This document shows, piece by piece, positions 45,573 through 53,472 of a stretch of DNA of 64,000 bases. The translations under genes were made by a program, and so were the position numbers. The stretch comes from Cryobacterium glucosi. Its GTDB lineage: Bacteria > Actinomycetota > Actinomycetes > Actinomycetales > Microbacteriaceae. Positions within the stretch are counted from its first letter, which is position 1. Every line of letters starts with the position of its first letter. The DNA is taken from the NCBI RefSeq assembly GCF_004402235.1, contig NZ_SOFS01000012.1, forward strand, positions 310,001 to 374,000, written 5' to 3'. Under the pieces are notes generated by a model that saw nothing but the letters and a program-made list of their open reading frames with translations, had not been told where the DNA came from and did not search any database.

Positions 45573-46880
45573 GTGCTCACTTCGCGGGAGATCGCATCGC
45601 TGATCCTGATCGGCATCGCAGTTGTCGCTGTGTTTACCGTGCCAAAGTTTCGGGCTCACATGGCACCGTCGATTCGGGCGGTCATGACGGTTGCGTTTGT
45701 CCCACGCCTCGTGTTGCTCTACGTCGTCGTGGTGATCATGTCTGTCACGTCGACTGCCGTCGCGTGGCTGATCGGGCTGTGGGACGCGAGTCTGTTGAAG
45801 GACGCGGTGATCATCACCGCGACGGTGGTTTTCCCGATGACGTTCCGTTCCCTCTCCTTCAAGTCTGGGGGTGAACTCACTCACAAGCTCGTCCGCGACA
45901 CCCTCGCCCTCGCCGCGCTGCTCACCGTCTACCTGGACGCGGCTCCTCTGCCGCTGGGGTGGGAGATCGTTTACCAGCTGGCGGCGATCTTCTTCATCAC
46001 CGTGCAGGCCTTCGCCTCAACCAAGCCCGAGTTCGCGCCTGCGAAGAAGGTGTCCGATGTCTTGGTCTTTCTCCTAGGCGCTTTCCTGCTCACCTGGACC
46101 ACTGCATCGCTAATTCAGACGGCGCCGGACTGGTCAGAGTTCTTTCAGTCGTTGTTCTTCGGATTTTGGCTGCCGCTATCCCTCCTACCGTTCTTCTACC
46201 TGTTCGGATGTTTTGCCGTGACCGAGAAGACCCTGGCCCGATTTCGTGCCTTCAGGAAGCCACTTTCGCCAGAAGTCACAACCGCAGTGATGATCGGCAG
46301 TCGTCTGCGTCTTAGCCTGCTCACTCGATTGACCGGACGCTACAACGCCGTTGCGGAGGCAACCGGCTTTCGGGATGGCCTCATAAAAATGGGTCAGTTT
46401 CGCGCTGACCTCGACCGCCGCGACGCGGAAGAGGCCGAAAGACTCCGCCAGCTCTCAGACGGCGCTGGAGCGACTGGCGTAGACGACGACGGACTCCATC
46501 GCGACCGACGTGAGTTTGAGGTGACGAAGAAGCGTCTCGACTGGATCTGGACATGCCAGAACGGCCAGTACGACCGACAAGGCGGACGGTATTGGGATCA
46601 CCTGACGGATTTGGTCGTCGATGCCGAAAAGCACGGCCTCCCGGCCGATCACGGCTTCATCGTGGAGACCTCTGAAGACGGCCAGACATGGCGGTCATGG
46701 CGTCGTACGCCTGGCGGTGCGGTCCTCGCCGTCGGCGGTCGAGCGCCACGCAGCATGTTCTATTTTCAGGACGACGAGCCGCCCGACACCTGGCCTTCGG
46801 AAGGCGTCGGTGGGTGGCGCGACGCCGCGCGCGAAGAGTGGCCCCCAGATTGGAACCGCAACGACGGAACGAGGCTTTGA
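45573..46880 (+). CDS. Multi-pass membrane protein with a cytosolic C-terminal domain, unknown
   Basis: A 435-residue protein starting at GTG 45573 behind GGAGG. Residues 1-225 contain about seven hydrophobic segments (IASLILIGIAVVAVFTV, LVLLYVVVVIMSVTSTAVAWLIGLW, LALAALLTVYLDAAPLPLG, VSDVLVFLLGAFLLTWT and others). The second half is soluble and charged (LDRRDAEEAERLRQLSD, then KRLDWIWTCQNGQYDRQGGRYWDHLTDLVV, FIVETSEDGQTWRSWRR). I do not recognise the family. The architecture (membrane sensor or anchor plus soluble module) is like several abortive-infection effectors, but no catalytic motif is seen. Confidence 0.75.
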   Translation: MLTSREIASLILIGIAVVAVFTVPKFRAHMAPSIRAVMTVAFVPRLVLLYVVVVIMSVTSTAVAWLIGLWDASLLKDAVIITATVVFPMTFRSLSFKSGGELTHKLVRDTLALAALLTVYLDAAPLPLGWEIVYQLAAIFFITVQAFASTKPEFAPAKKVSDVLVFLLGAFLLTWTTASLIQTAPDWSEFFQSLFFGFWLPLSLLPFFYLFGCFAVTEKTLARFRAFRKPLSPEVTTAVMIGSRLRLSLLTRLTGRYNAVAEATGFRDGLIKMGQFRADLDRRDAEEAERLRQLSDGAGATGVDDDGLHRDRREFEVTKKRLDWIWTCQNGQYDRQGGRYWDHLTDLVVDAEKHGLPADHGFIVETSEDGQTWRSWRRTPGGAVLAVGGRAPRSMFYFQDDEPPDTWPSEGVGGWRDAAREEWPPDWNRNDGTRL

Positions 46881-47540
46881 CCTCGATTCATGATCCCTGT
46901 CATCGCTGACTGAAATCTGCGGGTGCTCTTGACACGCGGTCCATCATTGACAGACGGCCCTCCCGCCCGCAAGCCGGTCCTTCCGTCCTCGCTCAACTCG
47001 ACCGATAGACTCCGTCTGCGCGATTCCCGAATACCCCGCCCGGTAGAAATCCCCGGAAAGGTACCTCATATGCAACAAAGTTGAGACACCGGCAGGCCGC
47101 TGCACAGCCACACACTCCGTGGCCGGAAGTGGACTCGACTTCTTCGCCCTCAAGGTTCGCGGGCCCGCAACGAGTACCTCTTGCGCCGGAGGGAAACCTC
47201 GCGAGCGGCTCGCGCTGCCCATGGAGTCAAGTCGCCAGTCAAGGACGCTGCGTTGAGATCGCCGAAAACTCTCATCTTTTAGTTTGGGTGACAAGGCAAC
47301 ACTTGGCCAATTTCCATGTCCCAAACCGCTACCGACTCCGCAGAACTCTGCTACCAAAACCGTGGACTAGCGCTACCAACAATGCCTACTCCCCACCCGT
47401 GGACCGGAACGGGCTCGGCGTACGAGACTGAAAAGCGCTGGCTAGGGGACAAGTCAGGACTGGATCTTTGTCGGACTGGTTGGTCTGTTCGCCGGTAGCC
47501 TGAGTGTGAGTTTCGACATGGTGAAGGAGGAATGGATATT
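46881..47540. other. 660-base stretch without a recognisable gene
   Basis: Small frames exist on both strands but have no homology features or ribosome-binding sites. The right end carries the AAGGAGG ribosome-binding site of the next gene. Confidence 0.5.
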
Positions 47541-48119
47541 GTGACTGTGCTGAGCACCCTCTTGGCAAGCCTCCCGACACTGATCACCGCGGTTGCAGGC
47601 GTAGGGGCCTACTTTTTGGGCGGTCTGAATGAGCGAAAACGCGATGAGCGCGCAATGGCTCGGGAGGAGGCCGCTAGACAGGGGAAGCGTGCGGAGGACC
47701 TAGAGAGAGAACGCCATGAGTTCCAGCTGGCCAACCTCTTGAAGTTGCAGGAGTCATTGCGAAAAGTGACCCGTTCAGCAGTCCTCAGCGTGATTGCCGA
47801 TCAACGCAGCGTGGCCGCGACCGGAACCTTCACTTTTGCTCCGTCTGAGATCGACGTAGGCGCGTTTGAGAACACCATCCGTTTCATTCGATTGGTCGAG
47901 CGCGTGACAAACGACGAGCTTAGGCAGACGTTGAACGAATTTGGATCGCATCTCGGAACGTTGTCGCTGCCTCCCATGAACTGGGCTGATCTAACAAAGG
48001 AAGCGTCCGAGAGGATTTTGAACGCTCGCTTCTCTGGGCTGGCTCCGAGATCAAAACACATTGCCGAGTTACTCGGATTGCACCTCCGGGAAGAACTCAA
48101 TCGGCGCGACAGCAGGTAA
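47541..48119 (+). CDS. Membrane-anchored coiled-coil protein, unknown
   Basis: A 192-residue protein. The GTG at 47541 is taken as the start because AAGGAGG lies 10 bases upstream; the in-frame ATG at 47532 is too close to it. One N-terminal membrane segment (TLLASLPTLITAVAGVGAYFLGG) is followed by a highly charged helix (NERKRDERAMAREEAARQGKRAEDLERERHEFQ) of coiled-coil character and a helical C-terminal domain with two regularly spaced Leu-rich helices. Topologically similar small proteins occur in phages and integrative elements; no function can be assigned. Confidence 0.65.
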   Translation: MTVLSTLLASLPTLITAVAGVGAYFLGGLNERKRDERAMAREEAARQGKRAEDLERERHEFQLANLLKLQESLRKVTRSAVLSVIADQRSVAATGTFTFAPSEIDVGAFENTIRFIRLVERVTNDELRQTLNEFGSHLGTLSLPPMNWADLTKEASERILNARFSGLAPRSKHIAELLGLHLREELNRRDSR

Positions 48120-48283
48120 CGAGCGGCGAGCATTAGCACTTCATACCGACGTAGCCAACTGGAAAGAGTCTTTTCCGTTCGCCACAACTGGAATTCTCGT
48201 GAGTAACGAGTGAGCGGCGGGTTTCTACGTGGAGTCAAATCCCGCACCGAGGACATAGAACCCCTAATAAAACTGTATTTCTT

Positions 48284-48335
48284 GGTGCACCCCCCGGGAC
48301 TTGGACCCGGAACCCACTGATTAAGAGTCAGTTGC
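48284..48335 (-). pseudogene. 3' fragment of tRNA-Lys (anticodon CTT), likely attachment-site relic
   Basis: The minus strand reads the anticodon arm (ACTGA-CTCTTAA-TCAGT, anticodon CTT), variable loop, T arm (CCGGG-TCCAAGT-CCCGG) and acceptor 3' strand GGGGTGCACC, plus a following A giving an encoded CCA. No matching 5' acceptor (GCACCCC) or D arm exists at the expected position near 48360, so the gene is truncated. The T loop has TCCAAGT where TTCAAGT is usual. A tRNA 3' half of about 52 bases is the typical length of an attL/attR core. Confidence 0.85.
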
Positions 48336-48380
48336 TTTTGGCGCGAAATACATGGGTTATGGCAAACATTTCCATCAGTC

Positions 48381-48908
48381 TCAACGGCGATTCGGGCTCA
48401 AAGCGCTGGCAAACCGCGGGCAAAGTCCCTGACCCCAAAGTGCGTGCATCATTGGCACAACTGAACGGAGCAGCCGTTGCCTCGAGATCGCCACGACAAG
48501 AGATGCGCCAGCAACCAGCAGTGAGACCACAGCAATTCCAGCCAAGCTCCACGCCATACGGCGAGAAAATCTATCCGATGCCGCCGACGCTTCGACTGCT
48601 TGGCGCGCGAGCCCAATATTGGCTTCAGTCAGTTCGACGAGGTGGGCAATCGCCGCGTGGGTATCTTTCGCAACACTGACTTGGGCCCCTGCAAGATCCG
48701 GCAGCGGACTCCTCACGAGCAGTCGAGCAGGATCACGATGCAGCACACCGAATACCGTTTCGGGACTAACCTCCTGGTGATGCTCCACTTCCTCCCAACT
48801 TTTCATGTTTGAAAGCATGTCCGCACCAATCGTCTTCACAGCCTCCCTAGCAGCCCCAATAGCTCCATCGCCAATCAGTGGACGCTCATCGTGTTTCAAA
48901 GTCTTCAC
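48381..48908 (-). CDS. Small single-pass membrane protein, unknown
   Basis: A 175-residue protein. The GTG at 48908 touches GGAGG; a TTG three codons later has better spacing, so the start is uncertain. It has a soluble N-terminal part (GAAREAVKTIGADMLSNMKSWEEVEHHQEV), a possible helical stalk (AVAKDTHAAIAHLVELTEANIGLARQAVEASAAS reads as coiled coil) and one membrane helix (MAWSLAGIAVVSLLVAGASLVVAI, about 118-142). No motif is recognised. Confidence 0.55.
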   Translation of the reverse strand: MKTLKHDERPLIGDGAIGAAREAVKTIGADMLSNMKSWEEVEHHQEVSPETVFGVLHRDPARLLVRSPLPDLAGAQVSVAKDTHAAIAHLVELTEANIGLARQAVEASAASDRFSRRMAWSLAGIAVVSLLVAGASLVVAISRQRLLRSVVPMMHALWGQGLCPRFASALSPNRR

Positions 48909-49038
48909 CCTCCGGAATTCCCTATACCGTCATCTTCCCATCCAGCATCGTTGGGCGGGCGAGGAATCCATCCGGGCCCCATTACCCTGCCTCGCGCGCC
49001 TCAGAAACGCGCCATTCCAAGGATGCAGCTCCGATTGG

Positions 49039-50325
49039 CTACCACCCCGTGTCGCAAGTCCAGGTGACACCCCAGCCGTAGCCAGGAATCTCGTAGGTGG
49101 TCACGCTGAATGCAGTTGAAGGCGGATTCAGCGTACTGCCGTAGCTGACCTGCTGGCCTCCTCCGGCCCCTTGGCAGTCACTGCTGCCCGCGTGGATCTG
49201 CAGGGGCCACCAGGGGGATGCCGCACTATTCGATGAACTGCTGTCGGCGCCTGAGGGCCCACCTACTGAGTTACCCCCACTAGAAGAACTGCCGCCGGAC
49301 GAACTGCCGCCCAAGACCGAGGAGGAGACGCTGCCACTGGACGGCCTAGTCCCTCCGGATAACTTGGAGCCGCTCCCCGAAGTGGAGCTGCTGCCGAATG
49401 AGGAACTGGACTTGGCTGCAGCGTCGGCTGCGGCCTGAGCGGCTGCGGCCTGAGCTGCGGCTGCTGCCGCGGCTTCGGCGGCCTTCTGGGCTTCGACCGC
49501 GTTGTGTGACGTGGTGGCCGCGCTGGCCGCCTGCGTGTAGGCCCAGAGGGTGTCGAGGATGGTGCCGTCGTCCTTGACTGCGGCGATGGCTGCGGTCAGG
49601 GCGTCGCGTTCGGGAGCGCCGGCGGACGGGGTGGCGTCCAGGCGGGCCTGGCCGGATGCCGGGACCGAGTTGACGACGGGGGTGAACGCGGCGGTGACAG
49701 CCTTGGTGACCTTGTCGAGGGTTGCCGCCAGGTAGGCGTTGCCCCGGGCGGAACCGGTGGTGTCTGCGGTCAGCTTGGTGATGCTCGACGTGGCTGCGGT
49801 GATCGCGTCGGTCTCTGCATTCGCTGAGATACCAGTCACGGTTGTGGCCGCGATGGCGTTCGTGAGGGAGAGGCCGGTCGCCAGGTCCAGGTGACGGTCG
49901 GCGGCGATGCTCGCTACCGTGTCGCCCAGGCTCTTGCGCGCTGCCTCGAGCGCCGCCTGGGCGCCCGGGTCGGCGAGGCCGGCTGCGGCTCCCACCAGTG
50001 CGGTGACCTTGGTGCTCAGGGTCGTGCCGGCGACCAGGTCGTCGACCAGCGTCTTGCTGGCCGCGGCGTCCCGGGTGCGGGCATCGGTCAGGGCCGTGAC
50101 TGCTTCGGTGTTGGCGGTGAATGCGCTGGCGTGCGTTGCCGCGTTGGCTGCGGTGACGACGCCGAACCCGCCGGCGGTGGCACCGGTGATGAGCAGGGCG
50201 GCGAGGCCGGCGGCCAGGCCGATTCGAGCGGTCTTGGGGAGAGCCCTAAAACGATCTCGTAACCTCTGAGCAGAGAGTCCGAGCCTGCCGGTGCGCTCAA
50301 ACTCGCGGAAAATCGAATCCCCCAT
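49039..50325 (-). CDS. Alanine-rich membrane-anchored envelope protein with C-terminal Cys-Cys module
   Basis: A 428-residue protein starting at ATG 50325. Residues 33-60 are a membrane or signal-anchor helix (IGLAAGLAALLITGATAGG). The next 220 residues are almost pure Ala/Thr/Asp helix without Cys or Trp, then an Ala-repeat (EAAAAAAAQAAAAQAAADAAA) and a Ser/Gly-rich linker. The C-terminal 47 residues carry the only two cysteines seen (SSDCQGAGG and WTCDTGW), probably a disulfide. It looks like a cell-wall-spanning stalk with a small head. A palindromic operator lies 29 bases upstream, shared with the gene at 51329. Confidence 0.75.
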   Translation of the reverse strand: MGDSIFREFERTGRLGLSAQRLRDRFRALPKTARIGLAAGLAALLITGATAGGFGVVTAANAATHASAFTANTEAVTALTDARTRDAAASKTLVDDLVAGTTLSTKVTALVGAAAGLADPGAQAALEAARKSLGDTVASIAADRHLDLATGLSLTNAIAATTVTGISANAETDAITAATSSITKLTADTTGSARGNAYLAATLDKVTKAVTAAFTPVVNSVPASGQARLDATPSAGAPERDALTAAIAAVKDDGTILDTLWAYTQAASAATTSHNAVEAQKAAEAAAAAAAQAAAAQAAADAAAKSSSSFGSSSTSGSGSKLSGGTRPSSGSVSSSVLGGSSSGGSSSSGGNSVGGPSGADSSSSNSAASPWWPLQIHAGSSDCQGAGGGQQVSYGSTLNPPSTAFSVTTYEIPGYGWGVTWTCDTGW

Positions 50326-50353
50326 TGCAAGCCCCTTTTTGGGACTGAGCCTA

Positions 50354-50369
50354 CTGTACGACCGTACAA
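50354..50369. promoter_or_regulatory. Palindromic operator O1 (probable TetR-family site)
   Basis: CTGTACG-AC-CGTACAA is a near-perfect 7+2+7 palindrome 29 bases upstream of the 428-residue protein gene (minus strand) and 55 bases beyond the tetR stop. It matches O2 at 51174-51189 in 13 of 14 arm positions. Confidence 0.8.
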
Positions 50370-50423
50370 GAAAGGAGGTAGAGAATTCCCAATGGAACCC
50401 TCGTCAAGCAAAACCCGAGGCGG

Positions 50424-51032
50424 TCAGAGGAATCGTTCTGGATGCACCACGCCAAGCGCGGGGAGGGCGCGCGCAAGCATTTCTTCAATTCGCTCGGGGA
50501 GGTCATCGCGGTCGGTGAGCCGGTTGGAGACCTCCTGCACGCCGGAAAAGTAGGCCACGAGATGCCAGGCCTCGAGGTCATGGTCCAGGCCGGTCGGAAT
50601 CTCCCCGGCTGCCTCCGCCTCACGGAGCAGCATTCCAATGCGCGCGACCCAGCCAAGATAGGGCGTGGGAAGGGCGACCGGAATGAGGTGGTACTCGCGA
50701 ACGAGGCGCACCGCCGCTCGAACACTCACGTCGTCCCGGAATGCGCCCGCGACACCGCGAATCGAGGCCACTATCGCTTCCATCCCGCGAACCGTAGGGC
50801 CATCGTCAATCACGTTCGCGAACGGCGCGCGGGAGAACGACGAGCGCACGAGTTCGAGGGCGATATCTGACTTGGCGCTGAAGTGGTACTGGACCTGGCC
50901 CTTGCCGGTCGCCGCCCTCTCAGCGATGAGGCCAATCGAGGTGCCCGCATAACCGCGGTCGGCGAAATCAATTGCCGCGGCAGCCAGGATCCGGTCCCGC
51001 ATCGCCGCCGACCGGGAATCATTTCGAGCCAC
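50424..51032 (-). CDS. TetR/AcrR-family transcriptional repressor
   Basis: A 202-residue protein with an N-terminal TetR helix-turn-helix: RDRILAAAAIDFADRGYAGTSIGLIAERAATGKGQVQYHFSAKSDI (residues about 10-55). The C-terminal ligand domain has no recognised signature; its overall layout, including ISMLL-like and WHLVAYFSGVQEVSNRL helices, resembles the butyrolactone-receptor-like branch, but this is tentative. It starts at ATG 51032. Two matching palindromes flank it and are likely its operators, one of them 142 bases upstream for possible autoregulation. Confidence 0.88.
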   Translation of the reverse strand: MARNDSRSAAMRDRILAAAAIDFADRGYAGTSIGLIAERAATGKGQVQYHFSAKSDIALELVRSSFSRAPFANVIDDGPTVRGMEAIVASIRGVAGAFRDDVSVRAAVRLVREYHLIPVALPTPYLGWVARIGMLLREAEAAGEIPTGLDHDLEAWHLVAYFSGVQEVSNRLTDRDDLPERIEEMLARALPALGVVHPERFL

Positions 51033-51173
51033 CGTGCCTCCTGCGCTTCCCGAGCCTCAGCACGACGCGGCCTATTGCCGGAGCCCTGAACGACGACAGG
51101 CGCCGAAGGGAAAATCCGCGTGTAGCCACCTTCCACATTAGCCATCACCCTCGAAAGTCCACGCCACAAAGTA

Positions 51174-51189
51174 TTGTACGCTCGTACAA
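51174..51189. promoter_or_regulatory. Palindromic operator O2 (probable TetR-family site)
   Basis: TTGTACG-CT-CGTACAA is a perfect 7+2+7 palindrome between the divergent tetR gene and the alanine-rich gene starting at 51329. It is the twin of O1. The rest of the gap 51033-51328 holds only the two promoters, with no gene seen. Confidence 0.85.
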
Positions 51190-51328
51190 GTTCCGGTGAG
51201 ACTCAAATCTCGACGGACAGTGGGGATTCCGGGGGGTCCGGGACTGTATGGCTGCTCCAGTCAGATTCGACTCTGGCCGGGGCAGCCTTCCTCGAAGGCT
51301 TCACGAGCCGGCATGAAGAAAGCCTCAG

Positions 51329-52363
51329 ATGCACGCACCACTGCAGTTGCGCCGCCGGTTCCCCATCGTCGGCGGGGCCCTCATCGTGGCCCTCCTCGCA
51401 GGCATTTGGGCAACAGACACCGCAGCCATCGCCTCCGCAGCCCAAATGCAGACCGCTGAGACGGCGTACTCCGAGGCCCTCAGCACCGTGCTCGCGGCGC
51501 GCACCACCGCCGTCACCCAGGTGACCGCAGCTCGAGCGGACCTCACGACCGCGACAGGCAGCCTGGCCAGCAGCGCCGGTAAAGTCCTGAGCCCCGACGC
51601 TCCCAACGCCCTCAGCGCCGCCGTGGCCGCAGCTGAACCTCTTGTGGCCAATGCCGAAGGGGCGCTGGCCACCGGCGCGAGTGCGCTCACCCTCATTCTG
51701 ACCACCCCGAAGGACAGCCCCGCCGCCTACGAGGCGGGTAAAGCTGCCCTTCAACAGCTCCACCCCACAGGTGTGAACGTGGACCTCGAGACGCCTACCC
51801 AAGCCATCACCGTTGCCATCCGCGCGTGGCAAGACGACCATGATAGACAGGTCGCTGCTCAGGCCGCTGCGGCGGCCAAAGCCACTGCGGCGGTTCAGGC
51901 CGCTGCGGCCAAGGCCGCAGCAAGAAAAGCCGCTACGAACACATCAACAACACCATCCGGGGCCGCGACGCAGCGCACCCTTATCGGCCCAGGCCCGAGC
52001 CTTGCCGCCCCGCGATCCCCCGTGGTCGCGCAGACTACCTGGCACGTATGGACCACCGGAAAGCAAGCAGAGGTGGACATGTGCAAGGGGGCAGTGGACG
52101 TCACCGACTGGTACGGCGGCAAGCCAGTCGTCTTGGAACACTGGGGCTGCGGCGGTAGCGCCTTCCCGCAAACATCTGGGGCCACGGTCACTCTCACTGG
52201 CCTACACGCCGGAACCTGGCGAGTAGACGGGATAGTCGCAACACTCTCCTTTGGGGTTGAGAACACCGGTTCCATCCCAGATGGCCACGAGCTCATTTTT
52301 CAGACCTGCAACAACAACGACTCGGCGACCATGATCTTCATCGCGTTGACAAAGGTTGGCTAG
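51329..52363 (+). CDS. Alanine-rich secreted or anchored protein with C-terminal Cys domain
   Basis: A 344-residue protein starting at ATG 51329. Residues 12-30 form a signal-anchor helix (IVGGALIVALLAGIWA). An Ala-rich helical region follows (about 40-200, including AAQAAAAAKATAAVQAAAAKAAARKAA), then a Ser/Thr/Pro linker and a C-terminal domain of about 110 residues with three cysteines: VDMCKG, EHWGCGGSAFP and IFQTCNNND. The last resembles the Thr-Cys of sortase-like folds but lacks the following catalytic Arg, so enzymatic activity is not claimed. Its plan parallels the protein at 49039, and both have the same operator. Confidence 0.72.
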   Translation: MHAPLQLRRRFPIVGGALIVALLAGIWATDTAAIASAAQMQTAETAYSEALSTVLAARTTAVTQVTAARADLTTATGSLASSAGKVLSPDAPNALSAAVAAAEPLVANAEGALATGASALTLILTTPKDSPAAYEAGKAALQQLHPTGVNVDLETPTQAITVAIRAWQDDHDRQVAAQAAAAAKATAAVQAAAAKAAARKAATNTSTTPSGAATQRTLIGPGPSLAAPRSPVVAQTTWHVWTTGKQAEVDMCKGAVDVTDWYGGKPVVLEHWGCGGSAFPQTSGATVTLTGLHAGTWRVDGIVATLSFGVENTGSIPDGHELIFQTCNNNDSATMIFIALTKVG

Positions 52364-52830
52364 TTGCCCGATCCGACCGAGCCAACGGACCGAAGAAACA
52401 ATCTGAGATGACTATCTGGACGCCAAGGTTTCGACCCGGGACGCACCTCTTCGACCCAACGGCAATTGAACAGTGATTCAAGGGTTTCGCTAATTCAATT
52501 TGGTGCCGCTGACGCACGCTTCTTGAGTCCCGTCTAAATGCAGTGATCGCTCTGAATATCTCCTCTTCGAGTGGCGTCACGGTCAAATCACGCCTGTGGG
52601 AGACGTGTCCTCGTGAGCATGGATTGGCCTGCTTCTGTCCGGCTAACCACGAGACAAATGATAGGTACGCTCGCGAGGTGCACTGACGGACGTTCCAACG
52701 AAAGCGCTACCAAAACAATCGATATCTCCGCCGCGAATCCGGGGAGTGGCAACCGGGCAAACACGATTTCAGCATCGGGGCCGCGCCTCCTGGCCGGGTC
52801 GAGCAGGCCCGGTACTTGTAATCTGTACCT
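52364..52830. other. Intergenic stretch before the restriction-like operon
   Basis: No gene supported. The right end should contain the promoter of the operon starting at 52831; TAATCT at about 52819 is a possible -10 close to the GTG start, suggesting a leaderless or very short-leader transcript. Confidence 0.45.
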
Positions 52831-53472
52831 GTGCCAACAAACATAACGCCTCCCGAAAAGCTGGTTAAATCACGGCGACGTGTCGCGGAGCATGGTGAGG
52901 TTTTCACCCCGGCGTGGCTGGTTCAAGAAATGCTCGACCTCGTCAAGTCGGAGACAGAGCGCATCGACTCACGCTTCCTCGAGCCGGCCTGCGGCTCCGG
53001 TAACTTCCTTATTCCGATTCTCGAACGGAAGCTAGCGGTCGTGCAGACTCGCTACGGCAGCAGCGAGTTCGAGCGCCGTCACTACGCATTGCTTGCCCTG
53101 ATGTGCGTCTATGGCATCGAGTTGCTCCCCGACAACGCGGCGGAGTGCCGGTCGAGGCTGTTGAGCACTTTCGCAACCTTCCTCAACCTCGAACGCGCCG
53201 ATGCTTGGTGGCGCTGTGCAGAACGTGTGCTCGCGCTCAACATCATTGAGGGCAACGCCTTGACCGTGACCGCTAGCGATGGCGAGCACATTACGTTCCC
53301 CCAGTGGAGCTACCTGGGCCGAGGCAAGTTCCAGCGACGAGACTTTCGCTATGACGCGCTCTCGCAGCAATCGTCCACGCAGGGGACCCTCATGGAAGAC
53401 TTTATTGATCACGAGGTCTTCGTTCCCGTCGCCACCTTCGCGCCGATGACCGTGCAGAAGCTCGCGGCATGA
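52831..53472 (+). CDS. N6-adenine DNA methyltransferase-like protein lacking the catalytic NPPY motif
   Basis: A 213-residue protein starting at GTG 52831. The N-terminus has motif X-like GEVFTPAWLVQEMLDLV (residues 22-38) and a clear SAM-binding motif I, RFLEPACGSGNFLIPIL (48-64). After GIELLPDNAAECRSRLL, in the acidic-strand position, the protein continues with VLALNIIEGNAL and ends about 60 residues later, before any NPPY or DPPY. It is thus an N-terminal half methyltransferase. It overlaps the next gene by 4 bases (ATGA), so both are probably translated together. Confidence 0.88.
   Translation: MPTNITPPEKLVKSRRRVAEHGEVFTPAWLVQEMLDLVKSETERIDSRFLEPACGSGNFLIPILERKLAVVQTRYGSSEFERRHYALLALMCVYGIELLPDNAAECRSRLLSTFATFLNLERADAWWRCAERVLALNIIEGNALTVTASDGEHITFPQWSYLGRGKFQRRDFRYDALSQQSSTQGTLMEDFIDHEVFVPVATFAPMTVQKLAA

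Noticed and set aside
46944..47357. Minus-strand frame of 137 codons in the empty region
   Set aside because: No ribosome-binding site, no motif, irregular composition.
48284..48400. A complete tRNA-Lys gene
   Set aside because: No D arm and no 5' acceptor strand pairing with GGGGTGC where they should be; only the 3' half is present.
52420..52480. Possible second tRNA fragment (GGTTTCGACCCGGGACG)
   Set aside because: Does not form a T arm or acceptor pairing; no anticodon arm nearby.
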